Source of the DNA: Elusimicrobiota bacterium
GTDB lineage: Bacteria > Elusimicrobiota > Elusimicrobia > FEN-1173
DNA: 5,512 bases
NCBI GenBank assembly: GCA_016715645.1
Contig: JADJZR010000029.1
Span: 1 to 5,512, forward strand
Reading direction: 5' to 3'
Under the pieces are notes generated by a model that worked only from the letters and a program-made list of their open reading frames with translations, had not been told where the DNA came from and did not search any database. Made by a program: the position numbers and the translations under genes. Positions 1-5,308 of the stretch are shown here, in pieces (within the stretch, counting starts at the first letter, position 1; each line of letters starts with the position of its first letter).

Positions 1-125
1 GGAAAGGGGCGGGGCCGCGAACTGAACGACGGAGCTCGGGGGTAGAACGATTCCAACGGAGTGGGCGGCGGGTTCTCTCCCCCTGGAAACGAATCAACCG
101 GCAGCACGGCGGGGCGAGGCGGAGC

Positions 126-417
126 CGAGCGGCTTTTGAGCGCCGAAGCAGGCCCCGAATATATCTCCCTGGACCGGGAGGGACGAAACAATTGGGCTGG
201 TTTGGAGCGACTCCAACGGGGCGGGGGCGGTCCAGTCGCGGGGGCGACGGAGCGGACTGGCCCCGCGCACGTCTTTCGTGCGGGGCCGGGGAGCGCCCCG
301 GGGGACGGCGATTCCGCCGGAGCGGGTGGTGGGGGTTCAGTCGCGTCGGGGAACGATTCAACCGCCAGCACAGCGGGGCGAGGCTGGGCCGCCGCGCTTC
401 TTTCGTGGCGGCACGGC
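126..417. repeat. Tandem repeat unit 1 (about 293 bp)
   Basis: This is the first of two neighbouring copies of a GC-rich unit. The segment from CGAGCGGCTTTTGAG at 126 reappears at 418, and GAGGGACGAAACAATTGGGC recurs with the same 292-bp offset. Near the end of the unit the offset grows to 294. The right arm carries only one equivalent unit (about 4470-4760), so the duplication is probably specific to the left arm. Confidence 0.85.
388..412. other. Conserved GCCGCC/GGCGGC hairpin, left copy 1
   Basis: Arms GCCGCC (388-393) and GGCGGC (407-412) pair perfectly and extend by two more pairs past a G-T wobble, leaving a 7-base loop. The same arms with a different loop sequence occur at 682-706 and, in the right arm, at 4487-4511. 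Retention of the stem while the loop changes suggests structure matters. The wobble is G-U on the plus strand and A-C on the minus strand, so the functional strand is uncertain. Confidence 0.55.
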
Positions 418-711
418 CGAGCGGCTTTTGAGCGCCGAAGCAGGCCCCGAATATATCTCCCTGGACCGGGAGGGACGAAACAATTGGGCTGGTTTGGAGC
501 GACTCCAACGGAGAGAGGGAACAGTTCAATCGCGGGGGTGACGGAGCGGACTGGCCCCGCGCGCGCCTTTCGTGCGGGGCCGGGGAGCGACACAGGGGAC
601 GGCGATTCCACCGGAGCGGGCGGCGTGGATTCAGTCGCGTCGGGGAACGATTCAACCGCCAGCACAGCGGGGCGAGGCTGGGCCGCCGCGCTTCTTTCGT
701 GGCGGCGCGGC
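418..711. repeat. Tandem repeat unit 2 (about 294 bp)
   Basis: This is the second copy of the unit starting at 126. The first ~90 bases are almost identical to unit 1, and divergence rises after 510 (for example GAGAGAGGGAACAG replaces a G-rich stretch). Both units keep two hairpins: one with GGCCCC/GGGGCC arms (259-287 and 553-581) and one with GCCGCC/GGCGGC arms (388-412 and 682-706). A partial third unit begins at 712, where the sequence leaves the repeat after CGAGCGGCTTTT. Confidence 0.85.
682..706. other. Conserved GCCGCC/GGCGGC hairpin, left copy 2
   Basis: Same stem as at 388-412, in the second tandem unit, with arms 682-687 and 701-706 and the same CTTCTTT loop core. Confidence 0.55.
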
Positions 712-949
712 CGAGCGGCTTTTCGGCGGGGACAGTGGGGGCTCAGTTTTTCGCGGGACCAGCGGGGGGCTGTTTCTTTTCCCGCCGACCAAGGGACGGA
801 AGCGGAACTGGGCCGGACGATTAGTAGCCGCACCGAACCGAAGCAAACGAGATGGCCGGACCGGTCAACCGAGGAGGGAATCGCGCGATTGGCTAAACGC
901 CGGGGACGAAGGGAAGGGCACGGGTGTCGAAGCGGGACGGACGAGCGGG

Positions 950-967
950 CGCGGGCTTGCGCCCGCG
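950..967 (-). other. GNRA-loop hairpin in left tail
   Basis: On the minus strand, which is the recombinase strand, this reads CGCGGGC-GCAA-GCCCGCG: a 7-bp perfect stem closed by a GCAA tetraloop. The right arm has the matching CGGGC-GCAA-GCCCG at 4227-4240. GNRA loops are a hallmark of stable structured RNA. On the opposite strand the loop would be TTGC, which is not GNRA, so the recombinase strand is favoured as the transcribed one. Confidence 0.55.
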
Positions 968-1084
968 AGCGGTGGCGCGGTAGGGTGTGTCTCTTCTCTC
1001 TGTCTCTCTACCGGCACGGTGAATTGGAGTGGTCCCGCGGGGCGGCGCGATAGCGGTCAACGGTCAAAAAAAAAACGAACGGCA

Positions 1085-1135
1085 AAGGCGCGGCACCACC
1101 TGCCGCAGTGGATGGGAGAGCATCGCACCCCCCTC
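1085..1135 (-). repeat. 51-bp block, identical to 4053-4103 (inverted copy)
   Basis: Read on the minus strand, these 51 bases match 4053-4103 without a single difference, while sequence on both sides has substitutions and indels. The block contains the hairpin GCGGCA-GGTGG-TGCCGC (1090-1106, minus strand) and, at its recombinase-proximal end, a G6 run. It begins about 70 bases past the recombinase stop. Length, position beside a serine recombinase gene and perfect conservation fit an attachment or crossover site. A structured RNA motif is the main alternative. Confidence 0.8.
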
Positions 1136-1147
1136 AACACATGCGTC

Positions 1148-1177
1148 AGGGGGGAGGCCATTCAAGGCCTCCCCCCT
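1148..1177 (-). terminator. Strong hairpin just after recombinase stop (terminator or attenuator-like)
   Basis: Arms 1148-1159 and 1166-1177 form a perfect 12-bp stem (AGGGGGGAGGCC on the plus strand) with a 6-base loop, 30 bases past the recombinase TAA. No T-run follows directly, so it is not a textbook intrinsic terminator. Its second arm on the minus strand could instead pair with the next G6 run (minus-strand AGGGGGG, 1128-1134), which gives two mutually exclusive folds. The equivalent stem in the right arm (about 4013-4040) is much weaker. Confidence 0.5.
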
Positions 1178-1206
1178 CCATTCGCAACAGGTCGATCGAT
1201 CCCCAA

Positions 1207-2757
1207 TTAGGAGGGCCGCAGGTTATAGTCACCAGTTAAGCGATAGTTGGCCCAATAACTGTGCCCGGTATTTGCGAAAAATATGTCCACCGTTGGCGGC
1301 CAAGCTATATGCTCCACTTTTTGCATTCGTTCCAACTTCAGGAAGGGCCTGACTCCAAATCGGAGACAGGCCTTTCTCATTGCGGGCGGGCGAAAAACCC
1401 CGGCGGGCGGCGGGCACGGAGAGGCGGCGGCATCGAGCGAAGAATCTCCTGGTTTTCCGTCGAAATCGGAGACACACTTGAACCGAACCGTGATCGTATC
1501 CTTGGAATAATAGATTTTCTCCACCCCTCGGCGAACGGCCAAGGCTTTTTCAATTCCGGTTTTGCGCGCGCAATTTTCTATATGCCGTTGGAGTGAATTT
1601 TGGAGCATTTCAGGGGTGAGCCGGTCCAAATCGTGGGGCGGTTCGACCCCGGTTAGCTCGGGCTGTTCGGGGGCGTTTTTGAGGGAAAAGCATTTGGCGG
1701 AGATGGACGGGGTCTTTGGAAAGTCTTAAAGGTGCTGGTGGATCATGTTCCAGCCTGGCCGCGCTGATCTGCCTTCGAGGAACAGGCGTTCCATCCTTTG
1801 TGGCGCGTGGCGGTGCACCGGTAGTAAAATATCGATGTTTTTCATTTGGCCCTTTTGTCCGTAAAAGTGGGGCTCTATGATGGAATGGCATCCCGGCATT
1901 CAATTATTTCGGTATAGGGAAGATGATGGTAAGTCGGGTTGGTTTGCTGTTCTTTGAATGGCGATTCTTTCTGAATCGTTTTGATGAGGTTAAAAAGGTC
2001 TTCTGAAATAATGGCTTCGTACCGACCAGGCAGGATGGTTCCCTGTAAGGAACCTTTCCGGCCGCCGCAGGCTTTGAGCACCGCACACACAAAAGAATCG
2101 GAAAGTTTTCTGTCATGCCATTTGTCGCGCAGGGCGGCGGCTACCTGCTGAACGGATCGCGTCTCCGCAAATTTTTCAAAGATAAACCGAACCACCGGCG
2201 CGCTCCGTGGGTTCAACACAAGGTGCCCTTTTTCCTTTAGATATCCGTAGGGCGGGCGGCCACCGTTGTAAAGCCCCGCGCTTGGCCCCTGGGCAACTTG
2301 TCTCGAATTCGCTCGGGCAAGCTCCCGTTCGAATTGAGCAAAAGTCAGCATGATATTTCTTAACAGTCGCCCAGGGGGTGGCGGTGTCAAACCGCTCTGT
2401 CACGGAAATATACCCCGTATTGTGCGCTTCAAATAATTCGATCAACTGGTAAAATCGCGTGAGAACGGGTGAGGCGGTCGATTTTATAGGTGATCACCAT
2501 ATCCAGCTTGCCCGCTTGAACGTCGGAGATAACTTGTTGAGGCCTGGACGACAGGGTTCGCTCCGGTAAACCCCGGATCAGAATACACCTGAGCCACTGA
2601 AAAGCCTTCCTGGCTTGTGATAAACGAGCGAATTCTGTCTTCCTGAGCATCGCATGAGTTAAACTCAACCTCGGCTTGTTGGTCAGTAGAAACGCGGGTG
2701 TAAATAGCGCACCGAGTGGTTTTTGTTTTGGGTGCGCTCTGTGGATTTCGGTTTCAT
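1207..2757 (-). pseudogene. Serine site-specific recombinase, frame-broken
   Basis: A multi-domain serine recombinase of about 515 residues, which would cut and rejoin DNA through a 5'-phosphoserine link. The start is the ATG at 2757-2755, with AGGAG eight bases upstream. In order I see: YTRVST, with catalytic Ser codon 2688-2690; YSDPGFTGAN; DVQAGKLDMVITYKIDRLTR near 2465-2525; FYQLIELFEAHN; RLLRNIMLTFAQFERELAR near 2320-2370; GGRPPYGY; a recombinase domain (VRFIFEKFAETRSVQQVAAAL); a zinc ribbon (CRD plus C, then YYRCT and GWNAC, about 1780-1900); IEKALAVRRGVEKIYYSKD near 1520-1560; and the tail DYNLRPS-stop. These pieces lie in different frames. By reading I count about 14 breaks, mostly single bases and several in short homopolymers (for example CGATTTTAC for the expected extra T before FYQLI). 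Residues are otherwise well kept, so this is either very recent decay or uncorrected indels in the assembly. The family is certain; the functional state is not. Confidence 0.9.
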
Positions 2758-2785
2758 GTGGCGGTCTCCTGTTGTGGAATCAGCG

Positions 2786-2890
2786 TTATTTGTGACGTTC
2801 AAACTTTGCCAATTCAAGCTCATTCAATAACCGCAAGAGGGTATCGGCCAGTTGGGGGTCTGATTTCGCGATTTGGGATAACAGATCCAT
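2786..2890 (-). CDS. Small 34-residue ORF upstream of recombinase
   Basis: A short intact reading frame begins MDLLSQIAKSDPQLAD and ends ELELAKFERHK-stop, 28 bases before the recombinase ATG. I chose the ATG at 2890 because GGAGGAG lies six bases before it. The ATG at 2905 is in frame and would add MEETV, but it would bury that ribosome binding site inside the gene. The product is predicted to be one amphipathic, Leu-rich helix with a charged end and no membrane segment. It would be co-transcribed with the recombinase from the promoter at 2996-3024. I do not recognise a family; a small accessory or regulatory partner of the recombinase is a guess from position only. Unlike the recombinase it has no frame break. 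Confidence 0.6.
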   Translation of the reverse strand: MDLLSQIAKSDPQLADTLLRLLNELELAKFERHK

Positions 2891-2986
2891 AACGGTCTCC
2901 TCCATGCGGATCAGAAAACCTTTGGGCGTTCGGATTGGTGCACCGGATCATCCTTCCTGAGCTATGCTTAACAAAAGGCTCGTTCG

Positions 2987-2992
2987 TATAAT
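2987..2992 (+). promoter_or_regulatory. Possible plus-strand -10 box (TATAAT)
   Basis: A perfect TATAAT faces the RHH-like frame at 3050. No good -35 box lies 16-18 bases upstream (ATGCTT at the 17-base position), so this would be weak or activator-dependent. It overlaps the opposing promoter and touches the palindrome. Confidence 0.35.
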
Positions 2993-3000
2993 ACTAGTAT
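2991..3000. promoter_or_regulatory. Palindrome ATACTAGTAT, candidate operator
   Basis: A perfect 10-bp palindrome overlaps the minus-strand -10 box (2996-3001) and the plus-strand TATAAT (2987-2992). Short palindromes of this kind are common operators for ribbon-helix-helix proteins, and an RHH-like frame starts just beside it. Binding is inferred. Confidence 0.4.
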
Positions 3001-3024
3001 AGCCCCAGTAATGCCCTATGTCAA
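2996..3024 (-). promoter_or_regulatory. Sigma70-type promoter for the small ORF-recombinase operon
   Basis: On the minus strand there is a perfect -35 box TTGACA (3024-3019), a 17-base spacer and a -10 box TATACT (3001-2996). Transcription would start near 2989, leaving about 100 bases of leader before the ATG at 2890. This is a near-consensus housekeeping promoter, so control by a repressor is likely; the palindrome at 2991-3000 sits on the -10. Confidence 0.7.
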
Positions 3025-3049
3025 ACGAATGTTTCTTGTAATCTCCCTT

Positions 3050-3364
3050 ATGGCATCCACGAAAGTAAGACGAAATCAAAGGCGGTTGGGATATTACAAA
3101 CGTCTTAAACACCCCATGAAAGTGGTAGTCGTCTTTATTTCCGAAGAGGCCCATGCTTGATTAAAAAGAAAAGCCTTTCTTGAGGAAAGAACACTGCAAA
3201 AGGTAGCTCGGAGGCTTATTGAAGAGGGAGTAAAAAGAACGTCCTTCTGGCTGGAAAGGGAAGAAGGAGGACTAAAAAACCATATAGCCTGCGCAATATT
3301 TTGCTCGTCATTTTTTGAAAACATTTATTCAGCCGCGACGATGGGCCGGTGTTCGGCCCGTTGA
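3050..3364 (+). pseudogene. Ribbon-helix-helix-like DNA-binding protein with in-frame TGA
   Basis: This plus-strand frame is open apart from one TGA at codon 37 (3158-3160). Before the stop it reads MASTKVRRNQRRLGYYKRL, then KHPMKVVVVFISEEAHA. After it comes LKRKAFLEERTLQKVARRLI and EEGVKRTSFWLEREEG. The pattern of a short beta strand (KVVVVFIS), EE-x-H, a first helix (LKRKAFLEE), TLQ and a second helix (KVARRLIEEGVK) fits an Arc/CopG-type ribbon-helix-helix domain, preceded by a basic arm. The TGA stands where such proteins have a hydrophobic residue; one change from TGG (Trp) would explain it. No clear ribosome binding site precedes the ATGs at 3011, 3050 or 3116, so the start is uncertain. 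The part after residue ~75 is not recognisable and runs into the hairpin at 3327. A transcriptional repressor or an antitoxin-like protein is the best guess. The family call is by pattern only. Confidence 0.5.
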
Positions 3365-3375
3365 CGCGGCTGAAT
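3327..3375. terminator. Long imperfect hairpin at end of RHH-like frame
   Basis: Arms ATTCAGCCGCG (3327-3337) and its complement (3365-3375) pair over 11 bp. After one A-A mismatch come four pairs including two wobbles, then GGGCCG/CGGCCC closing a 5-base loop (3349-3353). The sequence after it on the plus strand is A/T-rich (TATATATTT) but is not a clean T-run. It overlaps the RHH-like stop codon (3362-3364) and marks a sharp change from balanced to very GC-rich sequence. It could be a terminator for the RHH-like gene, or a mobile-element end. Confidence 0.5.
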
Positions 3376-3622
3376 TATATATTTGACACCTCCGCAGGGC
3401 CGGGGGGCGGGCCGACGAATGGCTGTGGGGACCTTTGTCGTAAGGGCGCGAGGAGACTTTTCGGGCATTGGTTACTGAGGGCGCTCCTGTTGGCTGTGTC
3501 GTTGGCGGATCTCCCCTACACGCCGGGGAGGGGAGGAAGGGGTGGGGAACACATCAGGGGTATCCCTTGCCCCGCCGGGGCGAGGGAGTGGGAAAGGGAG
3601 TGGGGTACCCCCCGAGAGGGGG
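3376..3622. other. GC-rich spacer with hairpins, no gene seen
   Basis: This stretch separates the hairpin at 3327 from the truncated recombinase copy and has no counterpart in the left arm. It contains a 10-bp stem with a 3-base loop at 3564-3586 (arms CCCTTGCCCC and GGGGCGAGGG) and CCCCC-GAGA-GGGGG at 3609-3622. G-rich and C-rich runs of this type (GGGGAGGGGAGGAAGGGG) resemble dispersed intergenic repeats found in many GC-rich bacteria. An open frame crosses it but its translation is low-complexity and not protein-like. Confidence 0.5.
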
Positions 3623-3984
3623 CGCGCGCGGTGTTGGAATTGAAAAGCCCCATTGGCCTTCGCCGAGGGGGGGAGAAAATCTATTATTCCAAGGATACGA
3701 TCACGGTTCGGTTCAAGTGTGTCTCGATTCTGACGGAAAACCGGGAGATTCTTCGCTCGATGCCGCCGCCTCTCCCGTGCCCGCCGCCCGCCGTTTTTTC
3801 GCCCGCCCGCAAATCAGAAAGGCCTGTCCCGAAATTAGAAACAGCCCCACCTGAAGTTGGAACGATTGAAAAAGTGGAGCATACAGTTAGGCCGCCAACT
3901 CTCAACCTACTGCTGGCCAACATAGCACATGATTACTGGGACAACTATCGTCTGACCAGGGACTACAACCTGCGCCCCTCCTAA
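3623..3984 (+). pseudogene. 5'-truncated second copy of serine recombinase C-terminus
   Basis: Similarity to the left recombinase starts around GCGCGCGCG (3623-3630) and continues through GIEKAL-like and RRG.EKIYYSKDTITVRFKC to the stop. The catalytic domain, recombinase domain and zinc ribbon are missing, so it cannot be active. Frame differs from the left copy between KCVS and PCPPPA (one base lost at TCTCGATT, one gained at CTCCCGTG). The last ~30 codons are in the same frame in both copies (EKVEHTVRPPT to YWDNYRLTRDYNLRPS) and differ largely by synonymous or mild changes. That points to two old paralogues, not a recent duplication. Orientation is opposite to the left copy and both tails face outwards. 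Confidence 0.85.
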
Positions 3985-4052
3985 TGGGGAGCGGACGACC
4001 TGTTGTGATCGAGAGGGAGGCCTTGAAACCCACTCCCCCCGACGCTTGTGTA

Positions 4053-4103
4053 GAGGGGGGTGCGATGCTCTCCCATCCACTGCGGCAGGTGGTGCCGCGC
4101 CTT
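4053..4103 (+). repeat. 51-bp block, identical to 1085-1135 (inverted copy)
   Basis: Exact match to the minus strand of 1085-1135, about 70 bases after the recombinase stop. It includes the hairpin GCGGCA-GGTGG-TGCCGC at 4082-4098. A run of seven T follows nine bases later (4113-4119), against ten in the left arm. Confidence 0.8.
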
Positions 4104-4226
4104 GCCGTCCGATTTTTTTGACTGCTGACATTATCGCGGATCTCTGGCGGGGCCACTCCAATCCACCGCGCCAGAGAGAGGACAGAAAACACATGACAGC
4201 CTAGCAACGCTGGGCCACTCACATCA

Positions 4227-4240
4227 CGGGCGCAAGCCCG
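4227..4240 (+). other. GNRA-loop hairpin in right tail
   Basis: CGGGC-GCAA-GCCCG: a 5-bp stem with a GCAA loop on the recombinase strand, matching 950-967 in the left arm. The flanks differ between arms while stem and loop are kept. Confidence 0.5.
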
Positions 4241-4486
4241 CGCCCACTCATCCATCCCGCTTCGACAACCGTTCCCTTCCCTTGTCCCGGAAGTTTAGCC
4301 AATCGCGCAGTTCTCCCCGGTTGACCGGGTCCGGGCCGGGCGTCGTTTGCTTCGGTCGCGAAGACTCCCAACCGTCCTACCCAGTTCCGTTTCCGCAGTC
4401 CCTTGGTCGGCGGGAAGTGAAACAGCCCCGCTGATCCTGGGCGAAAACAGTGCCCCGCCGTTCCCGCCGAAATGCCGCTCTGCCGC

Positions 4487-4511
4487 GCCGCCACGAAAAG
4501 CACGCGGCGGC
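4487..4511. other. Conserved GCCGCC/GGCGGC hairpin, right copy
   Basis: Arms GCCGCC (4487-4492) and GGCGGC (4506-4511), equivalent to the stems at 388-412 and 682-706. The loop is changed (ACGAAAAGCACGC) but the stem is intact. Confidence 0.5.
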
Positions 4512-4862
4512 CCGCCCGCCCGCTGTGCTGGCGGTTGAATCGTTTCCCGACGCGATCGAACCCCACGCGGCCCGCCCTGACAGAATCGCGGAACCTCGGT
4601 CGCTCCCCGGCCCCCGCACAAAAAAACGGCGCGGGGACCAGTCCGTCCGCTGCCCCGCGACTGAACCGCCCGTGTTCCGTTAGGTCCGCCCCAACCCCGC
4701 CCAATTGGTCCGTCTGTCCCGCCCCGGGGTATATTCGAAGCCTGCTCCGGCGTTTAAAGCCGCCGGCTTACGCCCCTCGCCCCGCCACGCTGGCGGTTGA
4801 TTCGTTTCCCAGAGGGAGAGAACCCCAGCCACCGCCCGGGTGGAATCGTTTCCTTCGGGGCC

Positions 4863-5090
4863 GCTCCGCCACGTTTCGATCCTTCGCGCCGTCGTTGCCC
4901 GCTCCGTCGCCCCGCGACCGTGCCGCCTTCCGGCCCCGGAGGTTCGCCTCACCCTGGCCCGAGGTGCTGTCCGCGGCCCCGCGACGGGGGTGGTCGCTGA
5001 TTGGCCGTTGTGCGCCGGGTCTGTGGCGCGGGCCACTGCCCACGGCGATGCCCGCCCTCCGCTCCGGGGCTCGTGGGAAAACCTAACAAG
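4863..5090. other. GC-rich stretch without recognisable gene
   Basis: Composition continues as in the right arm, but I cannot align it with the left arm, which runs off the window. Long open frames on both strands are expected at this GC content and none has protein-like composition. Confidence 0.5.
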
Positions 5091-5260
5091 TCTTGCTGGG
5101 TTGGCCCTCGGCCTCCCCTCGTCCTGCGCGCACGCTTTTTGACGATAAAGCATCTGTTTCCACAAAGCCCGACACGTGGAACGTGGGCAAGCGCAGCGCG
5201 CGCGTATGTACAAAGGGCAAAGGCAGTTTGTGGGTGCTTTCGGCAGTTGTCGAATGCCAT
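4949..5260 (-). CDS. Possible small ORF, possibly truncated by the GC-rich tail
   Basis: A minus-strand frame of 103 codons starts at the ATG 5260-5258 with GGAGGA six bases upstream, one of the best ribosome binding sites in the window. It begins MAFDNCRKHPQTAFALC and continues with a second Cys pair (LCGNRC) at residues 32-37. The C-x2-H...C...C-x3-C spacing hints at a B-box-like zinc site, but the match is loose. From about residue 43 the product is Arg/Gly/Pro-rich and lies in the GC-rich tail, so a real gene may have been cut off there. Family and reality are uncertain. Confidence 0.3.
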   Translation of the reverse strand: MAFDNCRKHPQTAFALCTYARAALAHVPRVGLCGNRCFIVKKRARRTRGGRGPTQQDLLGFPTSPGAEGGHRRGQWPAPQTRRTTANQRPPPSRGRGQHLGPG

Positions 5261-5308
5261 TCTTGCTCCTCCGGATCAGCCCTTCAATTTCATAAATCTA
5301 CGGTGCCG

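Larger units (their letters stand above)
1..1206 (-). repeat. Left GC-rich tail of recombinase element (inverted-repeat arm)
   Basis: This stretch lies directly downstream of the minus-strand recombinase and has no gene I can support. Read on the minus strand it aligns by eye with 3985 to about 4862 on the plus strand, so it forms one arm of a long, diverged inverted repeat whose outer end runs off the window. Shared landmarks from the recombinase stop outwards are a G-run/C-run hairpin, a 51-bp identical block, a homopolymer run (10 A at 1066-1075), a GCAA-loop hairpin (950-967), the GCCGCC/GGCGGC hairpins and a repeated unit. Long open frames cross it, but the internal duplication has a 292-bp offset at its start, which is not a multiple of three, and indels between arms do not keep frame. 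I therefore read it as non-coding, perhaps structured RNA or recombination-site DNA. Confidence 0.75.
3985..4862 (+). repeat. Right GC-rich tail of recombinase element (inverted-repeat arm)
   Basis: This is the plus-strand counterpart of the left arm, beginning at the stop of the truncated recombinase. Landmarks occur in the same order: 51-bp block (4053-4103), T-run (4113-4119), GCAA hairpin (4227-4240), the motif around CCGACCAAGGGA on the minus strand, GCCGCC/GGCGGC hairpin (4487-4511), and one repeat unit ending with a segment like GGCGGTTGATTCGTTTCC (4790-4807). Similarity fades soon after GGTGGAATCGTTTCC (about 4862), close to where the left arm approaches the window edge. No convincing gene is present: the long frames on either strand share short peptides with left-arm frames, but indels break the correspondence. 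Confidence 0.75.

Noticed and set aside
61..1053. 330-codon plus-strand frame with repeated GNDSTASTAGRG-type peptides
   Set aside because: The peptide repeats come from the DNA tandem repeat. The 292-bp offset puts the two units in different frames, the GC content makes stops rare, and the frame is antisense to the recombinase tail. If the assembly has many indel errors this rejection is weaker.
3094..3324. 76-codon minus-strand frame
   Set aside because: It is antisense to the RHH-like frame, which has the far more protein-like pattern.
3050..3364. Firm claim of an alternative genetic code (TGA as sense)
   Set aside because: Only one TGA supports it. Recombinase segments use TGG for Trp, and a point mutation or sequence error is simpler.
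3349..3622. N-terminal part of the frame ending at 3984, as a fusion to the recombinase tail
   Set aside because: It has no counterpart in the left copy, low-complexity translation and no start signal. It is an accidental open extension of the truncated copy.
4219..4704. 161-codon minus-strand frame sharing peptides such as FNRQHSG and HFPPTKG with left-arm frames
   Set aside because: The correspondence is broken by 2-base and other non-triplet indels between arms, and the product is low-complexity. Nucleotide-level similarity of the arms explains it.
4472..5086. 204-codon plus-strand Pro/Arg-rich frame
   Set aside because: Compositional artefact of GC-rich sequence, with no domain-like pattern and no ribosome binding site.
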